Below, in pieces: positions 9,432 through 16,897 of a DNA stretch of 36,327 nucleotides. The position numbers and the translations under genes were made by a program. Position 1 is the stretch's first letter; every line of letters begins with the position of its first letter. Location: assembly GCA_002067965.1 (NCBI GenBank), contig MVRN01000105.1, positions 1 through 36,327 on the forward strand, given 5' to 3'. The notes beneath the pieces were generated by a model. It searched no databases, was not told the origin of the DNA, and saw nothing but the letters and a program-made list of their open reading frames with translations. Source of the stretch: Pelotomaculum sp. PtaU1.Bin035 (GTDB taxonomy: Bacteria > Bacillota > Desulfotomaculia > Desulfotomaculales > Pelotomaculaceae).

Positions 9432-10853
9432 CTACTCGATATCAGATCCATGGCCGCTTAACCCGGCGATAAATGCATAGATGCTGTTCTTGAAAAGGGC
9501 TGCGTCGTCAATGTTGAAAGCTTTACGCAGTTCATCTGGAAAGGGCTTTGATTCGGCAATAAAGGCTCTGAGAAGAAGATGGTAGACGTCCTCTTTCTTT
9601 CCCATTCGGGTGAGTTCCAGCAACCGGAAAACCAGACTGCTCTTTTCTTCCTTTAGAAAAGCGGGAGCACCAGCTGCACATTTGGATAACCTATTGAGAT
9701 CCACGGTTCTCATACCTCCTTTTCCCGATAGATTAATTCGAATTTGTTGATAAAGCCGGAGTACCAAGTTTACATCTCCCCATTCCAGCTTGGCTTCCGG
9801 GTCTTTGCCGCTTTGGCCGGACAATCTTTCCCGAATGGATTTATAAATCATTTCCTGGAAATACTCATGCCGTCCCTTGAAAAGGTAATCCAGTGCCAGT
9901 TTATTCTTCATATTGCCGATGAGATAGGAAAACTCGGGTATAAGAAACAGGTTGGACAGGTGGGGCGGAATTTGAAAATACTCAACTTTGTCACCGTTGA
10001 ACTGGATCATTTCCATCCTCTGCATACCCCAGCCCCCAAGGGTCCTGCGTAGTTGTGGGTCTAATTTCATTCCCTCCATTAGGGCTTGATGAACCGGGCC
10101 GCGTTTTTTCTGAAGCTTGTCCGAGAGCAGGCGGTTTATATGCCAATTAATCAAAAGAGACTCGGTATTAATGAAGAAACCCTTCTTGCGAACAAAGTGA
10201 AAGCACAAGAACTGGCTGCGGCATACACTGCATACCGGCAGGTTGGGGTTGTAGTCCCAGTTGAGATTAGGGAAACCGTCAACAGAAAGCCCAAGATTGC
10301 TGGCCATGGACATAGTGAAGAATTTATCTATATATCTCTCTTGAGAGCTTATATTGAATGCTGTACCGCAGAACCCGCAATGGACGTCAGATGCTTTGAC
10401 CACTTCTTCCTTGTCAATGGAAAACCAGTTATTGAGGAATTCGATCTTTTTGGAATCAGACCATTGCGATTGCCCTAAACTGCGGTAGTTAGAGGCCGGG
10501 CCAGCCAACAGGTTGCCGAAAACAGCGCCCATTATTTCTGAAGAGTTGCTATCGCCTGCTTTCCACTTTTCACGTATGGTTTTATTCAAAAATCCCCTCT
10601 CGGCTCCCAGCAAAATCCACCACCAGGCCAGATTGGTCAACTCGGAAATGGAAATAAATTTACCGTCTAGTTGGCCTAAGGGGGTATACATTTTTCCCAA
10701 AAGGTATCCAGGGATTCTTGCAGTACCATCATCGGTATTCAAGATTTTTTCTTCAACCTTGTTAGTTCCTAAGCCGTGGTCCAGAACTTCAAGAAACCCG
10801 TAAACACAAGCGTTGTAGTACCATGATGATGGGTAAAGAATGATGTCTTTCAT
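9432..10853 (-). CDS. cas8b1: Cas8b1/Cst1-type large subunit with CXXC-CXXC zinc motif
   Basis: The large Cascade subunit that reads the PAM and recruits Cas3. The 473-residue protein shows the two CxxC pairs that define the Cst1 (CXXC-CXXC) branch: Cys159/Cys162 in VHCGFCGTAF and Cys208/Cys211 in LPVCSVCRSQF. They probably hold a zinc ion. Together with Cst2-type Cas7 and a Cas5t-like Cas5 this assigns the locus to type I-B of the Tneap kind. The ATG at 10851-10853 follows GGAGGTGATATAATCCG, and that site overlaps the end of cas6, so the two are coupled. Large subunits diverge quickly, so the assignment rests on motif plus position. Confidence 0.88.
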   Translation of the reverse strand: MKDIILYPSSWYYNACVYGFLEVLDHGLGTNKVEEKILNTDDGTARIPGYLLGKMYTPLGQLDGKFISISELTNLAWWWILLGAERGFLNKTIREKWKAGDSNSSEIMGAVFGNLLAGPASNYRSLGQSQWSDSKKIEFLNNWFSIDKEEVVKASDVHCGFCGTAFNISSQERYIDKFFTMSMASNLGLSVDGFPNLNWDYNPNLPVCSVCRSQFLCFHFVRKKGFFINTESLLINWHINRLLSDKLQKKRGPVHQALMEGMKLDPQLRRTLGGWGMQRMEMIQFNGDKVEYFQIPPHLSNLFLIPEFSYLIGNMKNKLALDYLFKGRHEYFQEMIYKSIRERLSGQSGKDPEAKLEWGDVNLVLRLYQQIRINLSGKGGMRTVDLNRLSKCAAGAPAFLKEEKSSLVFRLLELTRMGKKEDVYHLLLRAFIAESKPFPDELRKAFNIDDAALFKNSIYAFIAGLSGHGSDIE

Positions 10854-10857
10854 CGGA

Positions 10858-11580
10858 TTATATCACCTCCGTAAGTCCGAATCCCTGGCCGCTGCGAACA
10901 TTTATTCCGAAATCGTATATGAACTGCAGCAGACCCGGATCCCCGGAAAGGGTGAGGTTGCCCTGTACCGTAGTTAATTTGCCTCCGTAATGATGACAAA
11001 CACCTTTTCTCAGCCGGCTATGCTCTGTTAATCGCACTTTTCCCGAGACTATGGGAAGTTGCTCGCCGTACTGCTGGCCGAAGAAAATCAGCCTGTTTTG
11101 CATGTGGGTGTTTATCGATTCCTCAATGCATTCTTGATCGCTGGCGTCAATATAATCCCACTCTCCCCGGAAAACAGCGTGGCCCACGATTCGAAAACAG
11201 GCTTCTTTATCCCGGATTTTTCGAAAAGGCAATAGATTCACACCTGTCAAACGCAAGCCCAAAATGGTGGCCCTATGTTTGAGGGCAATGGCACCGTTGC
11301 AAGCATCAGCCAGTAAATCGAAAAAACCGGTGGAAAAGATCATCGTAACCGGTGGTTGAACGATAATGGAGTCGCTCTCCCTATCCTTTTCTATCACCCG
11401 ACCAAAACCCACCCCAAAAACATAGGGGCTGTAGCCCGGTTTGTCAATTTCGAAGCGATGAAAAAACGGTGTGTTAGACAAAATTGTTTTGACAAAAGAA
11501 ATAAAATGGCGCCGGAAATCAATGGGAATTTTCAATAGTTGGTTTCCGTTTTCAGGATAAAACGTAAATGCTGCCCGCAA
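10858..11580 (-). CDS. cas6: Cas6 crRNA-processing endoribonuclease
   Basis: Cas6 cuts repeat RNA 8 nt before the repeat 3' end. About 240 residues. The C-terminal glycine-rich RNA-binding loop VRSGQGFGLTEVI is the family signature. FFHRFEIDKPGYSPYVFG near residue 45 holds a candidate catalytic histidine. The frame is open to a TTG at 11608-11610, but the TTG at 11578-11580 sits 8 bases after AGGAGGGGGG and gives the usual N-terminus (LRAAFTFYPENG), so I chose it. It is the first gene of the cas operon, 236 bases after the predicted transcription start. That long leader holds the mini-CRISPR described separately, so Cas6 would process its own mRNA leader. Confidence 0.92.
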   Translation of the reverse strand: MRAAFTFYPENGNQLLKIPIDFRRHFISFVKTILSNTPFFHRFEIDKPGYSPYVFGVGFGRVIEKDRESDSIIVQPPVTMIFSTGFFDLLADACNGAIALKHRATILGLRLTGVNLLPFRKIRDKEACFRIVGHAVFRGEWDYIDASDQECIEESINTHMQNRLIFFGQQYGEQLPIVSGKVRLTEHSRLRKGVCHHYGGKLTTVQGNLTLSGDPGLLQFIYDFGINVRSGQGFGLTEVI

Positions 11581-11702
11581 ATAATTAACCCCCCTCCTCA
11601 GCAAAAACAATTAGTGGAAAATGCTCATTTTGCTTTCGTTACATACCTTTCTACTAACAAGAAAAAACTACTCATGCTTGCCATTTTTAATAATGGCGCT
11701 GA

Positions 11703-11786
11703 TCCTCTGCGGACGATCTGATAGAAGAAAAAAACTTTTTTACACATAACTCTTACAATTCAAATTCCTCTCTGGTTTATAAGCAC
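11703..11786 (-). ncRNA. CreR/CreA-like solitary crRNA in the cas operon leader
   Basis: Two degenerate copies of the array repeat flank a 35-nt segment. The first (11758-11786) matches the 29-bp repeat at 21 positions, with 13 in a row in TTCAAATTCCTCT; it keeps the handle side (minus strand GAGGAATTTGAAT). The second (11703-11722, minus strand ATCAGATCGTCCGCAGAGGA) matches the other 21 bases of the repeat at 16 positions with one gap, and it ends exactly at the expected Cas6 cut. The intervening segment 11723-11757 has the length of array spacers. So the conserved parts are those that make up a mature crRNA: 5' handle, guide, 3' handle. Orientation is the same as the cas genes and the array. 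CreA (antitoxin) and CreR (cas-regulating) RNAs are known to have this half-repeat design. The function here is inferred. Confidence 0.85.
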
Positions 11787-11787
11787 C

Positions 11788-11825
11788 CCATGTAATAGGT
11801 AGGTGTATGTACCTTTAACTATATT
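11788..11825 (+). promoter_or_regulatory. Probable target site of the mini-CRISPR guide, with CCA PAM
   Basis: The plus strand at 11791-11807 (TGTAATAGGTAGGTGTA) matches the first 17 guide bases of the solitary crRNA at 14 positions. Mismatches are at guide positions 6, 9 and 12; positions 6 and 12 are flipped out in type I effectors. Beyond position 17 matching is sparse. CCA at 11788-11790 stands where a type I PAM should be, on the non-target strand 5' of the protospacer. The full 35-nt footprint runs over the predicted transcription start into the -10 element. A partial match of this kind should allow binding but not Cas3 cutting, which fits repression of the cas promoter. Confidence 0.8.
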
Positions 11826-11850
11826 ATATTTATTTTATTTTATTAGTCAA
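11823..11850 (-). promoter_or_regulatory. Housekeeping-type promoter of the cas operon
   Basis: On the minus strand TTGACT (11845-11850) and a perfect TATAAT (11823-11828) are 16 bases apart, within a very A+T-rich stretch. Transcription should begin near 11815, giving a leader of about 236 nt before cas6. This is the only consensus promoter seen upstream of cas6, and it lies against the guide target site. Confidence 0.8.
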
Positions 11851-11930
11851 CCTGAATTCAACTTTATTTCTAAATTGATGCAGTATATTTTTCATACAAA
11901 TCCAGACAATCTTCGACAATCTCCGTAAAA

Positions 11931-11960
11931 ATCAGACAGGCGGGTGATTTCCCCCCGCCT
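11931..11960 (-). terminator. Possible second terminator between nadB and the cas promoter
   Basis: AGGCGGG (11938-11944) pairs with CCCGCCT (11954-11960). On the minus strand the hairpin is followed by GTCTGATTTTTA, so the U-run starts seven bases late, which makes it weak. It would protect the cas promoter from readthrough out of nadB. Confidence 0.4.
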
Positions 11961-12054
11961 ATCGTCGCACCTTGTATTTTAATGACCAATATTCACCGTA
12001 TCCTTCCGCTTCTTCGTCCCGCTCCTCCCGCCTGTCCGGCGGCTACGTCTCTGC

Positions 12055-12077
12055 AATAAAGACGGGAAACACCCGTC
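12055..12077 (-). terminator. Intrinsic terminator after nadB
   Basis: On the minus strand GACGGG, loop TGTTT, CCCGTC is followed directly by TTTATT (stems 12061-12066 and 12072-12077). It lies just behind the nadB stop. Stem and U-run are both modest, but position and direction fit. Confidence 0.65.
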
Positions 12078-12088
12078 CTTATTAGCGC

Positions 12089-13669
12089 TTACCGCCTGAA
12101 AACGATATGTTTCTGCCAGCGCCGTTGCGTGTCCGGGTAGTCTGCCCGGTAGTGGCCGCCACGGCTTTCTCTCCGGGCCAGAGCCGCTTCGGCCACCAGT
12201 TCGCCGACCTGCAGCATGTTTTTGACTTCCATCTGTTCGACGTTATCCGCCCTGTGCCGGTTCAGGCAACTCCAGCAGTCAAAAAAGTCCAGCGATTCCT
12301 TTAAACCGTCTCCGCTTCTTACCGGGCCGACCTTACTACCCATCAGGACTTCCAGTTTTTCGCGCAAATCCGCAAAATCTATTACTGGCGGTTCCAAAAG
12401 CCAGTCACAAGCGAACTCCATGTGGCGGGGGTGGTAGTCTTTTAGGAACTGCCTGGTTTCATCCACAATCCTACCGCCGAATACCAGCCCGTCCAGCAAA
12501 GAATTGCTTGCCAGGCGGTTGGCTCCGTGCACTCCCTGGCAAGCGACTTCACCACAGGCATAAAGGCCTTTGATGCTGGTTTCTCCCACAAGGTTGGTTT
12601 TTACCCCGCCCATCATATAATGGGCGGCAGGCGCTACCGGTATAGGGTCAACCATTATATCCAGGCCATACGCCGCGCAGGTCCTGGTGATATTCGGAAA
12701 ACGTTTTTTGATCACTTCAGGGTCAAGGTGAGTTAAGTCAAGGTATACTTTATTTGAACCTGTCCGGGCCATTTCCTCCAGGATCGCCCGCACCACGATA
12801 TCTCTCGGCGCCAGTTCCAGCAGGTCATGGTAACGGGGCATAAAACGCAAACATTCGCTGTTGCGCAGGTAGGCGCCCTCGCCGCGCACTGCCTCGGAGA
12901 TTAAAAATGGCGGCGCTCCCGGCAATTTAAGCACGGTGGGGTGGAATTGGATAAACTCCATGTCCATTACCTCGGCCCCGGCGCGAAAGGCAATCGCAAT
13001 GCCGTCCCCGGTAGCTATTTCAGGGTTGGTGTTGAACTCAAACAAGCGGCCAAGCCCGCCGGTAGCCAGGACTACTACTTTGCCGCGATAGACCTTTAAG
13101 CTATTCTTATCCCGGTCAAAAGCCAACACGCCATAGCAGGTGTTGTTCCACACCAGCAAGTCAACCACGTATTGGTTTTCCTGAACCCTTATTTTCTTTT
13201 CCTTTACGCGCTCGGTCAGCACCCGCTGAATTTCAGCGCCCGTAGCGTCACCGCTGGCGTGCAGGATGCGTCTCTGGCTGTGCGCGCCCTCCCGCGTCAG
13301 CGCCAGCACTTGACCGTCATAATCAAAAATAGCGCCCATCCCTATTAGTTCCTTGACCCGCTTGGGGCCTTCATTTACCAGCGCCGCAACTGCCTCATCA
13401 TCGCACAGCCCGGCGCCGGCCACGATGGTATCCTCACGGTGCAAGGAAGGAGAGTCACTGTCGCCCATGGCGGCGGCTATACCTCCCTGGGCTTTGTCAG
13501 TGTTGGTGTCCATCATGTTGCACTTGGTCAAAACGGTTACCGAGCCACCCGCTCCTGAAGCCGCCAAGGCAGTATACAACCCGGCAATACCGCTCCCCAG
13601 GACGATATATTCATCATCTTCCTGGTGCAGTTCCCGGGAATCGAAGTTTAACATGTATTTACCAGGCAA
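12089..13669 (-). CDS. nadB: L-aspartate oxidase
   Basis: NadB oxidises L-aspartate to iminoaspartate with FAD, the first step of de novo NAD synthesis; NadA uses the unstable product. The 526-residue length is normal. The FAD-binding Rossmann motif VLGSGIAGLYTALAASGAG is at residues 24-42. Further family segments are TDKAQGGIAAA, EFIQFHPTVLKLPGAP, AHYMMGGVKTN and CGEVACQGVHGANRLASNSLLDGLVFG. Start is TTG at 13667-13669, seven bases after GAGGAGG. It follows nadA by 30 bases and the pair forms an operon. nadC, the usual third gene, is not here. Confidence 0.97.
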   Translation of the reverse strand: MPGKYMLNFDSRELHQEDDEYIVLGSGIAGLYTALAASGAGGSVTVLTKCNMMDTNTDKAQGGIAAAMGDSDSPSLHREDTIVAGAGLCDDEAVAALVNEGPKRVKELIGMGAIFDYDGQVLALTREGAHSQRRILHASGDATGAEIQRVLTERVKEKKIRVQENQYVVDLLVWNNTCYGVLAFDRDKNSLKVYRGKVVVLATGGLGRLFEFNTNPEIATGDGIAIAFRAGAEVMDMEFIQFHPTVLKLPGAPPFLISEAVRGEGAYLRNSECLRFMPRYHDLLELAPRDIVVRAILEEMARTGSNKVYLDLTHLDPEVIKKRFPNITRTCAAYGLDIMVDPIPVAPAAHYMMGGVKTNLVGETSIKGLYACGEVACQGVHGANRLASNSLLDGLVFGGRIVDETRQFLKDYHPRHMEFACDWLLEPPVIDFADLREKLEVLMGSKVGPVRSGDGLKESLDFFDCWSCLNRHRADNVEQMEVKNMLQVGELVAEAALARRESRGGHYRADYPDTQRRWQKHIVFRR

Positions 13670-13699
13670 AGGGAAACCTCCTCATCTAATGGCAGGCGG

Positions 13700-14620
13700 T
13701 CAAATCTCCAGCATCCTGTCCAGGCAGCGGACCGCCCGCTCCCTGATCTCCCGGGAAACATCCACTCTTGGTTCGAGATCCGCCAGCGCGCGGCGGACTT
13801 TCTCCAGAGTAGTCTTTTTCATATTCGGACAGACCAGTTTCTCGGAAGCCATGTAAAAATGCTTATCAGGACATTGCTTGTGTAAAGGGTGCAGGATGCC
13901 CATTTCAGTACCGACAATAAACTCGCGGGCGCTGTTCTCCCGGGCGAACCGGATCATGCCGGTAGTGCTGGCAACCACATCGGCCATGCCGACTACCTCC
14001 GGACGGCACTCGGGGTGGACCATGACCATGGCCGAGGGGTGCGCGGCCTTGGCCTTCATAAGATCATCCGCGGTAAGGCGGTCGTGGGTGTTGCAGAAGC
14101 CATCCCAGACGGCCATTTCCCGCCCGGTCTTTGAGGCTATATAGCTGCCGAGATTTTTATCAGGAACAAACAGGATCGGCTTGTCCTCCGGCAGGGAAGA
14201 TATCACTTTTACAGCGTTGGCTGAAGTACAGGCTATATCGCTTTCCGCTTTTACCTCCGCGGAGGTGTTGACATAACAAACCACCGTGGCGTCAGGCATT
14301 TCCCGTTTTTTTCGCGCCAACTCCACCTCGTTGACCATGTCGGCCATCGGACAGCCGGCATGCTCATCCGGGAGGACCACAATTTTATCCGGGGAAAGGA
14401 TGGCTGCGCTTTCAGCCATAAAATGTACGCCGCAAAAAACGATCACTTCAGCGGCAGTCCCGGCTGCCTGCCGGGCAAGACCCAGGGAATCACCGACAAA
14501 ATCGGCCACATCCTGGACCTCCGGCCGCTGGTACAGATGGCTCAAGATGACCGCGTTGCGCTCTTTTTTTAGCTTGCCTATCTCTTTAGATAACTCTCGC
14601 ACTAATTCTTGCCCTGACAC
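13700..14620 (-). CDS. nadA: Quinolinate synthase, 4Fe-4S enzyme
   Basis: NadA condenses iminoaspartate with dihydroxyacetone phosphate to quinolinate, using an oxygen-sensitive 4Fe-4S cluster. At 306 residues it is the short form typical of Gram-positive bacteria and archaea. The three cluster cysteines can be placed in FCGVHFMAESA, IACTSANAVKV and KLVCPNMKKTTL. Substrate-binding segments are NAVILSHLYQRPEVQDVADFVGDS and MVHPECRPEV. The start is GTG at 14618-14620; AAAGGA lies about 12 bases before it, rather far. First gene of nadA-nadB. Confidence 0.97.
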   Translation of the reverse strand: MSGQELVRELSKEIGKLKKERNAVILSHLYQRPEVQDVADFVGDSLGLARQAAGTAAEVIVFCGVHFMAESAAILSPDKIVVLPDEHAGCPMADMVNEVELARKKREMPDATVVCYVNTSAEVKAESDIACTSANAVKVISSLPEDKPILFVPDKNLGSYIASKTGREMAVWDGFCNTHDRLTADDLMKAKAAHPSAMVMVHPECRPEVVGMADVVASTTGMIRFARENSAREFIVGTEMGILHPLHKQCPDKHFYMASEKLVCPNMKKTTLEKVRRALADLEPRVDVSREIRERAVRCLDRMLEI

Positions 14621-14780
14621 GAATTTTTCAATCCTTTCTGCTTATCATAAAATCCAGCCATTATCCCAAAATCTAAACGCTATAAAAAAACGCTGTAAAA
14701 ACTGCTACTGTTTTTGACAACGCTTCATAAATTTTACATGATACTTGGGTCAAAATAAGAGGCAATAAAATTTATATCTT
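14621..14780 (-). promoter_or_regulatory. Probable nadA promoter region, elements not clear
   Basis: The 160 bases between panD and nadA are A+T-rich and must carry the start of nadA transcription. Candidate boxes such as TTGTCA near 14720 and TATAGC or GATAAT nearer the gene do not line up at normal spacing, so I do not fix a promoter. I saw no clear palindrome that would mark an NAD-repressor operator and no strong terminator for the pan genes. Confidence 0.3.
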
Positions 14781-15164
14781 TCAAGCAATTTCACCATGGG
14801 CTTCGCCGTGTTTGCGTCCGGTAATTTTGTTGTTCTCATCAACCATGATAATAGTAGGTTTAAAAGTACGCGCCTCGTCACGGCCGATCATGACATACGA
14901 AATAATGATTACTGTGTCTCCGGGCTGCGCCAGCCGGGCGGCCGCCCCGTTCAGGCAGATTACGCCCGACCCCCGGGCGCCTCTAATCACATATGTTTCG
15001 AAGCGGGCGCCGTTATTATTATTGACAACCTGCACTTTTTCATTAATCAGGATATCCGCCGCTTCCATCAACTCCTCGTCAATGGTGATACTGCCCATAT
15101 AGTTAAGGTCGGCTTCGGTAACAGTAGCACGGTGAATTTTTGATTTAAACATCGTGAGAAACAT
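14781..15164 (-). CDS. panD: Aspartate 1-decarboxylase proenzyme
   Basis: PanD makes beta-alanine from aspartate for pantothenate synthesis. It is a pyruvoyl enzyme that cleaves itself between a Gly and a Ser. The 127-residue protein has this site as YMGSITID, Gly24-Ser25, the same numbers as in Escherichia coli when translation starts at the first ATG (15162-15164). That ATG is nine bases after GGAGG; a second ATG four codons later is less well placed. It overlaps the end of panC by 20 bases, so the two are coupled. Last gene of the pan operon. Confidence 0.97.
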   Translation of the reverse strand: MFLTMFKSKIHRATVTEADLNYMGSITIDEELMEAADILINEKVQVVNNNNGARFETYVIRGARGSGVICLNGAAARLAQPGDTVIIISYVMIGRDEARTFKPTIIMVDENNKITGRKHGEAHGEIA

Positions 15165-16014
15165 GATCCAGTACCTCCAAAATAATGTTATCGATCAGCC
15201 GCGTCCGCCCGATTTTTACAGCCAGCGCCAGAAGCGCCGGTCCCCACAGTTTATCCACAGGCTCCAAGTCCGGGTGGCTGTATATTTCAACGTAGTCAAT
15301 CACGGCCAGCGGCTCGGTTTTGATCATGTCGATAACCAGTTGTTTAATGCTTGACGCGTCCCTCAGCCCTGACGCAACCGCTCCCGCCGCCATTTTCAGG
15401 CTCCGGTGCAGGACCAGGGCAGCTTGCCGCTGGCCAGCGTCCAGGTAGATATTGCGGGAACTCATGGCCAGGCCGTCCGCTTCCCGCACTGTAGGCACCG
15501 TCACCACTTCCAGGTCCATATTTAAGTCGGCTGCCATCCTTTTGATTACCAGCACCTGCTGGGCATCTTTTTGTCCGAAAAAAGCCTTGTCGGGGTTAAC
15601 GATATTGAAAAGTTTGGTTACCACCGTAGCCACCCCGCGGAAGTGGCCGGGCCGGGAAAGCCCGCAAAGCCTTTCGGTAATTCGCTCCACATCGACATAA
15701 GTGCAGTAGCCCGCCGGGTACATTTCTTCCGCGGTTGGGTTGAATACGGCGTCCACTCCCACATCCCCGGCCATTTTTACGTCACGCTCCAGGTCCCTGG
15801 GATACTGGGTGAAGTCCTCATTGGGGCCGAACTGGGCCGGGTTGATAAAAATACTGATTATAACCACACCGCATTGCTTTTTGGCCCGGCGCATCAGTTC
15901 CAGATGCCCCTCGTGCAGGTAGCCCATGGTAGGCACGAAGCCGACAGTTTGTCCCCCGGCCCTTGCACCGCGGACAAACTCGCGTATTTCCGCCGCTGTG
16001 TGGCAAATAAACAT
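15145..16014 (-). CDS. panC: Pantothenate synthetase (pantoate-beta-alanine ligase)
   Basis: PanC joins pantoate and beta-alanine with ATP through a pantoyl-adenylate. 289 residues, normal length. It has the nucleotidyl-transferase motif [13 protein letters not shown] (His34, His37), [23 protein letters not shown], the [12 protein letters not shown]-like segment [19 protein letters not shown], the FGQKDAQQ motif and the KMSKS-like MSSRN. The ATG at 16012-16014 follows GGGGGCTGGAT. It lies 46 bases after panB and overlaps panD. Confidence 0.97.
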   Translation of the reverse strand: MFICHTAAEIREFVRGARAGGQTVGFVPTMGYLHEGHLELMRRAKKQCGVVIISIFINPAQFGPNEDFTQYPRDLERDVKMAGDVGVDAVFNPTAEEMYPAGYCTYVDVERITERLCGLSRPGHFRGVATVVTKLFNIVNPDKAFFGQKDAQQVLVIKRMAADLNMDLEVVTVPTVREADGLAMSSRNIYLDAGQRQAALVLHRSLKMAAGAVASGLRDASSIKQLVIDMIKTEPLAVIDYVEIYSHPDLEPVDKLWGPALLALAVKIGRTRLIDNIILEVLDHVSHDV

Positions 16015-16060
16015 ATCCAGCCCCCATTTAGTCGTTAGTAGCGGGTAGTATTACTTATAT

Positions 16061-16897
16061 TTAATACAGTTTGGCCAGCACTTCATCCGGCATCCCGAAA
16101 CAGTGCTCGGGAGCGGGGAAGGAGCGCGCCCCCACTTCTTCCATATATTGTTTGATAGCGTCAGCTATCTGGCCATGCAGGTTAGCGTATTGTTTGACAA
16201 ATTTTGGGGTAAAACGCGGGTAAAGGCCCAGTATATCGTTGATCACCAGCACCTGGCCGTCGCAGTAAGGGCCGGCGCCAATGCTGATGACAGCCGCGCT
16301 GAGGGAACCGGTAATTAATTTGGCCAGGTGGACGGGCACGCACTCCAAAACAATGGCGAAGGCGCCCGCTTCTTCCAAAGCTTTGGCATCGGCGATCATC
16401 TTTTTGGCTACCGTCTCGTCCTTGCCCTGTACCTTGAACCCGCCAAGCCGGTGAATAGATTGGGGAGTGAGACCCAGGTGGCCCACCACCGGAATACCGG
16501 CGTCGACGATCTTCCGGACCGCGTTGGCTACTTCTTGGCCTCCTTCCAGCTTGACAGCCTGAGCTCCCGCCTCTTTTAGAAAACGTCCGGCGTTGCGGAG
16601 GGCTTCTTCTTCGGAAGCCTGGTAGGAAAGGAAAGGCATGTCGGCCACCACCATCGCCCTGCCGGCGCCGCGGCACACTGCCTTGACGTGGTGGATCATT
16701 TCATCCATGGTTACCGGGATGGTGGAATCGTACCCCAGGACCACATTGCCGAGAGAGTCGCCCACCAGGATTACATCAATACCGGCTTCATCCACAATTT
16801 TCGCCATCGGGAAATCATAGGCTGTAAGCATGGTGATGGGAGTGCCCTCAGCCTTCTTTTTTCTGATGGTAGCGGTTGTCACCTTTTCCTTATTCAT
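16061..16897 (-). CDS. panB: 3-methyl-2-oxobutanoate hydroxymethyltransferase
   Basis: PanB transfers a hydroxymethyl group from 5,10-methylene-tetrahydrofolate to ketoisovalerate, giving ketopantoate. 278 residues, a TIM barrel. Metal and substrate residues are visible in ILVGDSLGNVVLGYDSTIPVT and VVADMPFLSYQ, and the catalytic Glu in VLECVP. It overlaps the upstream DUF2520 gene by 8 bases, with AGGGGGCATATTA before its ATG, so it is read in the same operon. The folate genes and fhs nearby supply the same one-carbon pool, although they are separate transcription units. Confidence 0.97.
   Translation of the reverse strand: MNKEKVTTATIRKKKAEGTPITMLTAYDFPMAKIVDEAGIDVILVGDSLGNVVLGYDSTIPVTMDEMIHHVKAVCRGAGRAMVVADMPFLSYQASEEEALRNAGRFLKEAGAQAVKLEGGQEVANAVRKIVDAGIPVVGHLGLTPQSIHRLGGFKVQGKDETVAKKMIADAKALEEAGAFAIVLECVPVHLAKLITGSLSAAVISIGAGPYCDGQVLVINDILGLYPRFTPKFVKQYANLHGQIADAIKQYMEEVGARSFPAPEHCFGMPDEVLAKLY

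Larger units (their letters stand above)
11581..12088. other. Cas control region between cas6 and nadB, no protein gene
   Basis: About 500 bases without a credible reading frame. In order from cas6 they hold: the cas6 ribosome-binding site; a weak hairpin GCCATT/AATGGC near 11680-11697 with a T-run a dozen bases later; the mini-CRISPR (11703-11786); its target site; the cas promoter; an A+T-rich stretch; and two hairpins that may end nadA-nadB transcription (11938-11960 and 12061-12077). The sequence from 11610 to 11890 is far richer in A+T than the nad and pan genes next to it. Confidence 0.75.

Noticed and set aside
9744-10478. Plus-strand open frames of 102 and 130 codons.
   Set aside because: They are antisense to cas8, show no family motif and have no ribosome-binding sites.
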